Assembly: GCA_903813345.2 (NCBI GenBank)
Contig: CAIIXF020000009.1
Location: forward strand, 18,255,759-18,319,758
Reading direction: 5' to 3'
Length of the DNA: 64,000 nt
DNA from: Owenia fusiformis
Taxonomy: Eukaryota > Annelida > Polychaeta > Sabellida > Oweniidae
Shown here: in pieces, positions 44,401-53,400 of the stretch
Layout: every line of letters starts with the position of its first letter
Position numbering within the stretch: the first letter of the stretch is position 1
Position numbers and translations under genes: made by a program
The notes under the pieces: model-generated
What the model saw: only the letters and a program-made list of their open reading frames with translations
The model's database searches: none
Told to the model about the DNA's origin: nothing

Positions 44401-47400
44401 TCTTTTACAAAATATAGTTGAGAGATGAGATAGAAAGAATAAAAGTCAATTGATTATATAAGAAAGATAATCATTTACGGATTCCTTCAGTCATGTTTCA
44501 GTAAATCAGTTTTTGATAGGCAGTGTGAATATTACATACTATTTAGTTGGTGAAATATTTTGCATTTGGGCATGTTAAAATATATATTTGAAATTCTTGA
44601 AATTTGTGATTATTATTTTATATGTTCTTATAGATTCATCATTCAAAGACAATCAAATCAATTTGTAAGAGGGTCTGTTGAATTGAGCTGCTCAGAGCTG
44701 CAGAAAGGTGTCAGAAGAAACTAAATCAAGAAATTAAAGAAAATATATAATGACAATATGTTTTATAAGGCTAGCATATTGCCCCTTTAAAGCCTAATTG
44801 GTGATAAGTCATGTGTCACTTTGATTTTCTAAAGCTACAGTAATCTGGATATATGAATATAAGTATGTACAGAACATTCAATTCCTGAATTTACTCAGCC
44901 TAAGAATACAAGAAGAAAATCAAAGGTGACTACCCTACAGTATAGCAAATTCAAAAAATGAAACATCTCTATGCTTCCATCATTCCAAATGACTGCACTT
45001 TCAAAGGTTATAACCTCCCCTCCACCTTTTCCAACCTTCTATCATTAAGTTTCTGTGCAAGGCCCATACCATAATCCATCCAAGCAAATGTCTTGGTGTT
45101 TTAATCAGATAGACAAGACTGTGAAGGTCATTAATAGGGGAAAGCATGTCTTCATTATTCACTGCTAACATGTTTGTTTAATTAATTTTCTGAGATTTGA
45201 GACGCACAAGAGTGTTGCTGATTAATTGGGTACAATTCACTCCATGTAGGTTGCTAATCCTATGAGCCAAATTTAAAGTGTCTTATATTGATAATGAACA
45301 TATTACAATGTTACATAATGTTAGAAGATGCAAAGTAAATGATATTTGTTGTTCGTGTAACATGTATTTTTCATTTAATGCTGCAACAAGTACACAGGTA
45401 CCAAAAAGTGCCACGCCCACTTTTTCCTAAATGTAGTTGTTTGTGACTATATTTGATAAATATTATTGATTTGCGTGATCATCACATAAACTTTTTAGTG
45501 CTTTAGTTTGAATATATACATTTTAATACAATTTTTGACAAAGTAGTAGCCACAAAATCTCAACATATTTGCAAATATTTCAATTTGAGTACTAAGGGAC
45601 ACATTTGGGAGGGGGTCAAATTGAGACGATTGTGAGATATAAATACTGTTTCCATGGTAACCATTATAAATTAAAGATTGGAAATTTCTGGCACTGACTA
45701 AACATGGCGTACCCTACCCAATATAAAACTAAGAATTAATAGCATGTATTAGTATTATTTTTATTGGGTGGTATTAAACTACCCCAAAGGTTTTCTTGGG
45801 GTAGGGGTATAAATTGATCTGAGGGCCGTCTGCCACCCCTTTGTGAAGTCCAACTACCCATAAAGTGTCCAGCATAATCATACAGATTGTTTGAAATATG
45901 TTGGAATATGTGACCTTCCATGACAGTAGGTGTTACAATTATCAGAGTGGGCCATAGTCTCAATCTATATCAAATGTCAAAATCATTTTTAAAATCTGGA
46001 ATCTGGAGTCTCAAATTGAACTAATATAATATCAACAATATAGTTCTTTATAATTTGGGAGTGTTGATTGTCCATCTGCATTTCTAAATGCATGTATTTT
46101 TGATAAAGTCAAAATGATTCCTGTTTTTGAGTGGGGATTTCATAGTGCTTCAAATGGGATTCTTTGCTGAATTTCTTATGCATGTTTGAAATATGTTGGA
46201 ATATGTGACCTTCCATGACAGTAGGTGTTACAATTATCAGAGTGGGCCATAGTCTATCTATATCAAATGTCAAAATCATTTTTAAATGAAAATCTGGAAT
46301 CTGGAGTCTCAAATTGAACTAATATATATCACCAATATAGTTCTTTATAATTTGGGAGTGTTGATTGTCCATCTGCATTTCTAAATGCATGTATTTTTGA
46401 TAAAGTTAAAATGATCCCTGTTTTTGAGTTTTTTACAAACCAAGAAGCAGGCAGTTTAAGTAGTCAAAATTGTTCAAAATAATATGTAAATATATATTCA
46501 CATTTCATTCTGGATGGGAATAAAGGTAGAACTTTAATCACTTACTTTTATGGAAGCCCATGGTTTTCCATCTTGACTCAAAGCTTGATGGACGTGCATG
46601 AACAGCCACTGCAAGTACACATACAAAGTTTTTTTTACATTTACCTAGAATTCTGCTTCTTGCAAGCTATCTAGCGCTCCAATGATTTTAAAGAGTTTTG
46701 TCTTATCATTTAGTTTTAGTTGGTTTATTGATATCATGGTCAAACTTTGGGCTTTTTCACTCTTATGATTTTGTTTCAGTTCAATTTATTTTGGTTTCTA
46801 AATAGCTCCACCTATGTAGCTTATTGTTTTAGAGCATAAAATACAGCCAATTTTCCCTAGGGTGTAGTGTCGCAAATGATAATGAGCTTTTGAAACCCTA
46901 GTCCATATAATGGATTTATCAATGGATTTGGATTTTCAAAATGGCTGCTTGATTCAAAATGGCCACTATTTTTCATGCAAATTTCTTTTTGATAACTTAA
47001 GTACCATGTAAAGGATATGGTCCAAATTCTGAAAGCTAATATCATTAACCTATGTTTAAGAGGAAATTCCCAATATGACCACTCTTCAAATGACCTTCAT
47101 TTTTTAAAAGAAATTTCACAGGGTCATGCTAAGGGCTGCAGGGCTCTTAAGAAAGAAAGCTGAATTCAAAATGGCCGCCATTCCTCAGGAGAAATCTCAT
47201 AATGCAAATAGCAGTTATCAGATTTGGTCCTAATTTTATAGGTTAATGACTTATGGTCAGAACACCTCTACTCAAGAAGGATATTATAGTATGGCATCAT
47301 GTCACATCATGGGTGTAGATTTTGCAAAAAGGAGAATATACTTATATCTACTGCTATACTTTGTCCTGGTTATTTCTGTCCTGTTATATTAAAAAAGATG

Positions 47401-50400
47401 ACTGATTTGATAAAAAAAAGAATTGCTGTTTTCTGTTTTTTTAACATTTAGATATTTGATATCAGGAAAGATCATGTTTCAACTAATGATTAATATGTTT
47501 TTAGCAAGTCAGTAAATTAGAATTAATTTTCTAGGAAATTCATGTGATCAAATAAACTCAGTTTTGATTGAAAGTCAGGCTCTGACAATTTTAGAATCAG
47601 CAGCTTTGTTTTGAATCTCACCAGAGACTGTCACAATATGTACAATATACTGAGAATATGTACAATATGTACAATGCAGTGATGATATGTACAATATAAT
47701 AAGAATATGAAATACTTGTACAATCTTGTTTTAACAAAAAGTATGAGGTGGGGTTTATGGTGAAAAAATGTCAGTTTTATCATTTTTATCACAATATGCC
47801 ATGTCTCGATGATTTCTCTAAACAGTTCCAAGAGTTCTGATTTCGTGAATATGACTTGATTTTTAGATAAAAGTTAATTGGCAACAATTCTGTTCATTTA
47901 CACTTCTAAACAATTTCCCTGTCCTAGTGAACACTTCTCTCTAGTGAACTCATGTACTTAGTGAACACCACAAGGCACACTTTACATCACCATAAAATAG
48001 GTTTTCTCTGATTTGGTTGTTAAATGCCAGTGTGAGGACAATGATGAAGATCTCCATTTTATGATTTATGGCATATATATGACCTGAGATTCTATTCTGC
48101 CTGTTGCAAAAGAATTCTTCACTTTGTAACTCTAATCTTTTAGCTATGATCAAAAAATTATTGGTCATATTTTATCTGTTAATACCATAGAAATCTCAGA
48201 ATGTTAGGCATTAAAATCTAAATTCAAAATGGAATAAATTCAGCAAGACCACAAAAATGACACCCTTTTAAGTGTATGGCTCATGTTTTAATTTGAATCA
48301 TAAAATTGTTGATTTTTTATTTATAGTTTATGTGTAACTTGTATTGCCTTGTATTCTGTGGCAAAGATCCATGTGGAGTATGGCAAGTGATTTTAGACAG
48401 TCATATCTTTCACCATGAGTACTTTCTTGGTATAAATACAGTGGTTTTTATTATTAAAACAATATGTTTGCTTTCAAGTGAAGTACCTATGATGATAAAA
48501 ATAGCAATCAAACAATTCGAAAAATTATGAATAGGGACCCCATGTCAACATTTTTTTCAAAATATTGAACCTATTTACTCAAAAGATGATCTTCTCTCTC
48601 TGATTTTTACTGCATGAAAAGATTATTCAATAAGGGGTCTAAAACATCTTCAATAATAGAATGGTATTGAAAGTCTAGTTTTGAAGATATCAATTTTCGA
48701 TGACCAAAATTATGCTGAAAACAATGGATAGCACGAGTTTTCCCTATGGGAAAATAGCATGGAATGTATATGATTTTTAACTTTAAAGCATTTCAATACC
48801 CATCCCCTTTTCAGAAATTGAAATTAGAAAATAAGACACATTTTTTAAAAAGTGCCAAAGTGGGGCCCCAATCCATAATTTTTCAGAAAGTTGGATTGAT
48901 ATTTTACTATCATGGGGACTTCACTTGAAAGAAAACATGTTTTAATAAAAACGACTGTATTTATGGCCAGAAAGTACTCATGGTGAAAGATATGCCCCGT
49001 TTAAAATCACTTGCCATACTGCACGTGGACCTTTCAGTAACATTCAACAAAATTGAATGCAACTATATGTTTCTCACCTTAAGCTTACTTCCTGTAAAGA
49101 CAAAGTATTTGTACAGTGTATATGTATTGTCATAGGAATTAAACATAAAATGAAGAATGAATGAATTAAGATAAATATTGAATAAAAAAAGATTAAAATA
49201 CATACCAAGTAGACTTCCCACTAGGATGATTAACAAAGACTTCTGCATGATTTCTTGAGATTCAAGACGTTCACAATGTTTTTCAGAGATTCAGCAAATA
49301 TGTAAAGATTCATCCAAATCTGCTGCTTTATAGCTCTGTCATTCTCTTCATTCACCTCCCACTCAAAGCTGACAAATAAGAACAAATGTATATCACATCA
49401 TGAATCGAGTTAGCACTTATGAAGGTTAACGTGTCATTGAATTCTGATTTGGAATTCTGATTGGTTACTTGTTGGCATGAACTGTAACAATAAGCGTGTA
49501 ATGATAATGGCAACGGGATGTTATTATATTTGAGTATTTTGTAAAAACAGGAATTTGGTTGTTAAGTAAAGCTAATGACGGCTTCATCTATTTTCATTAT
49601 TTTACATTGACAGACATAATGTTTCCCAGTTTCCAGATATACTTATTGTATAATAAAAGGACTTCATATATTTCATGATCAATTTATGAGCTGATGAATA
49701 ATTACAACTTGAGGTGGTTTAATTAGTTTGTCATTTTTCTATTTAAACTTCTCATAATGTTTAGCTCCCATTTAGCCAAATAATGAAGATCAATGTATTA
49801 TATGGATGTATATATTTAATGTATTTGAAGATACAGGGTGTCAAATAAGTCTCGCCCCCCCCCCCCCCTCTACAGCCAAAACCAAGATATTTGGTACCAA
49901 GTGTAATATACCATTGGAAAGGTCTTCCAAAGTTACGTTGATTGGCATATATCTGACACATGTCAATCAATCTCACAAATTTTTACATTGTATCAATTGA
50001 GGAGACCATAGCCCTAGAAACATGGCAATTTGGCAGGATTTTAAGTACCCTGCGTGCAGAGTCTAGTTAAACTACTACTGAAGACCGAACGAATGCAAAG
50101 GGTAGATTTTAAGAATCAGATATAGGAAAGGTCAAAGAAACAAAAGTTGATTAAACATGTGTATGGCAATGAATTCAACCAATTTCTGGAAAGGGTGAGA
50201 TGTATAGAAAATAGAGGTGCAAGGAAAGTGCAGTGGTGAAAACCTTTTTGTAACAAGTGGAATGCGAAAAGGATTAACTTTTTGACGTATTTCTGAGGTC
50301 ATATCCTTGTCATTTTGACGCAAAAAAGCTGCTTAAAAGAGGGTACGTTAGCCATAAAGGACATCATAAAAATATAGGTAAATTTCATCCAAAATACTTG

Positions 50401-53400
50401 AGAGTTGGTGAGTTAACATAACTTTGGATGATCTTTCCAATGGTATATCACACTAGGTATCATTTATTAAGATTTTAGCTGTAGCAGGGGGACGGGACTT
50501 ATTTGACACCCTGTATATATTAATTTGTATGATTGTTTCCAGTGTTACATAGCAGGCATTAACTTAATATATAATAGATGCATAACATTATAAGTTATTG
50601 AATGATTTGAAGTGCAATACAGGATATATTCTGCTTGAAAAATTCCGTATTGGAATGAGACGAAGTCGAGTGCCAATACAGAATATCGAGAGCAGAATAT
50701 ATATCCTGTATTGAACTTCAAATCATTCTATAACGTTTTTATTGTGTGATCCTCTGTATTGCTACTGAGAATGTCCCTCCGTACCCATATTTACTGTATT
50801 GCGACAGAGATGATCAATGGGGACAATCTCAATAGCAATATAGATTGGTACAGCACAAGAACTGACCAATCAGAAGGCTTCATTTAACAGATCATACAAT
50901 AATGCTATAGCTCATACTATACTACATAATGTCTCATACAATACAAGCACAATACCTTATTTATGGTACATCTATCAAATACTATACAGTATATAATATG
51001 TCAACAGTATTTGACATCTCTCATGAAAAGGATACACAATGTCTCTAATATAATACATGCATAATATCTCATACAATACATGTGTAATATCTTATACGAT
51101 ATAATACAATACATACAGAATATCTCATATAAAACATGAACAATGTCTCATACAATAAGAGTTTCCTTTTTTCTTTGTTTTAGGTTTGGAGTATGGACAA
51201 TATGATTTGTACACAGACACTTGTTAGACATCAAGGTAGCGTGGCATGTCTTGCAATATCACGAGGGAGAGTTTTCTCAGGGGCAGTAGACAGTACAGTC
51301 AAGGTAGATATCTTCCATATTTCTTTAAAGCAGTTTATGTCGTCATGAAGAAGTGTGTACATATTGTAACTGCTCCTATTTTTAGTCACCAGCATTTTAA
51401 AATTGTTATTTTTCACCTGTTAACATTTAACTACATTTTCAATTGCAACCTCAGGTGGTGACATTTTGTCATGTTAATGCATTGTATGTATCTTCCATTG
51501 ACTCTTTAAATGTCATAACTTGTCATATTAATCTTTTCAGAAATAGAGTCAATCATGCTACATTTGCGTATACCTCTAAATTGATAACTTTATCATTCAC
51601 CATAGGGTTTTCATGAATTTGATTGTGTAAAACGAGGGTTCAATGCGGGAAATAGCGATGTCAACAGCTATGTCATTTGGAGAATTAACATTTTCTCTCT
51701 TAAAAAACTTCAAAAATGCAATTTGTGCTTGCCATCATTTCTGTTATGTGTTAACAGAAAATACACAAAAGTTGCAGTCGACATATGAGGACATGGTTGT
51801 TTCCCACACCGAACACTATCTACAAATGAAAAATCATGAGAAAGTTATTCCTGTCAAAAATGATAGCTTAATTTTTATCTCACGCTGTATATGTGTGTCT
51901 TTGATTATGTCCAGATAATGCCACTTATATGGATAGAAATTGTCAACCGAAATGGCGGAATATATCAGAAACATTTAAGAATAAAAATTAAGTTGATTAG
52001 ATATATTATCACTGAGATATTTTAATAGTACTGGGAGTGCATACACAACAAAGGTTAATACCCTCCCTGAAATGCCCCCATAATATCATGAATGAAAAAT
52101 ATAAACAACAAGCCCTGGTATTCTATGCCTTGGTCTATTTTATATAATTACATTGGTAAACATTCATAAGATTTTGTAACAAGGAGGATTGGCTCCCAGA
52201 GTGCACCACCGATATTCTGTCCCATATATGGGTATGTCGTAATACAAAATTCGAATTCAAACAGCCGCCATTTTGTTCACTTCAACATTTAAATCGTGAA
52301 TTTTGGTCTTATTTCCAAACGAAAAATTCCAAAACTCACAAGAAATGATCGAGATATTGGTTCAAATCTTTTGAACTGTTTATTTTGAATTTATAGTCGG
52401 TTTTAATTTCAGAAAATAACGACATTTCGACGTTTTCATTGTTGGAAAATATCGAGTTTCGATCCTGGGAGCCAATCCTCCTTGATTTTGTAATAACAAA
52501 CTCAAACTGTTAATTGTTGATCATCGGTCAGTCTATCATTTTATCCAAAGCTCAACATTGACATATTTAGCTTTAGCAGATCTTTAGCAAAGATTGCACT
52601 TCATCCAATTACCGCAAAATATGAATTGAATCACGGTTACATCGTGACTGCAAGCATTTATCAGTGAAAGAAAGGCATTAATATTAGGACAAATTAAGCT
52701 TGTGATGATTCTGATATCCTTAATGTAGATTGATTAGAAAGAAATGATGTTCAAAGATGAAAGCGATGGAGTTGATATTTTCCTGAGTTAAGAGTATCAA
52801 CAGGCTACTAAGAAATAATACCATCTTGGTGAACACGATTAAGTGAAACATAAGTGAAATAAAATGAAAAAGAGTGAACAAGCTTGTAGACTGAAATCGT
52901 GAAGCAATATACTGATGTCTTTGGCAAAAATCAGAATAACATCTAAGACTATGCATTTGCCTATATCATAGAATCAAGTATTTTGTTACAATTCTATGAT
53001 GATAAATTAACTCTCTATTTTTTCTTGCGTATCATATTTAAATTCATTCAATTTGTTTAATTATATATTGTGTATTTAATGTAATATCATATAATGCTCA
53101 TAATGTGCTAGACGCCAATGAGGCTCATCTCATTGTAAGGTGTAAAATTAATGTTTTATAATTAAATTTAGACTACATCTAAGACTGCCTATACCAGTTG
53201 TTGCCAAGTAAGCAATAAGCATTACCCTGACTGAACTTGTGAATGTGACAATGGTATTGCTCAATCTCAAAACAATGCTTACATATATCAATAAAGTGTA
53301 TGGTTGACACATGCTACATTTCTATCAGTGCATTAATGTTGATGTCAAAATGTTTCTAAACTTAACTGAAATTCTAAATTTTTTTGAAAATTGTATTTAT

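Larger units (their letters stand above)
37307..51183. other. TRAF7: TRAF7 intron 19 (13.9 kb)
   Basis: The largest intron in the window. It contains the antisense putative peptide-precursor gene (40143-49248), the paired fold-back elements (41772-44406), a 244-bp direct duplication (45889-46429), a fold-back MITE (48361-49037), a TIR element (49834-50513) and a degenerate minisatellite (50925-51160). The stretch 37307-39180 shows nothing recognisable. Confidence 0.7.

Noticed and set aside
45030-45125. Minus-strand open segment containing [18 protein letters not shown]
   Set aside because: Weak acceptor, and the phase is incompatible with the neighbouring peptide-precursor exons.
47900-47975. 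Another copy of the GTGAACAC-containing pogo-like MITE
   Set aside because: Shares the internal GTGAACAC motif but no CAGTAAAACC termini were found.
49078-49091. Possible 14-base micro-exon of the peptide-precursor gene (good acceptor TTTACAG, donor GTGAGA)
   Set aside because: Including it shifts the frame of exons 2 and 3, removes the KR and GKK signals and gives an early stop; best treated as chance or a rare isoform.
51643-51918. 91-codon plus-strand ORF in TRAF7 intron 20
   Set aside because: No recognisable domain or splice support; intronic by the clear exons on either side.
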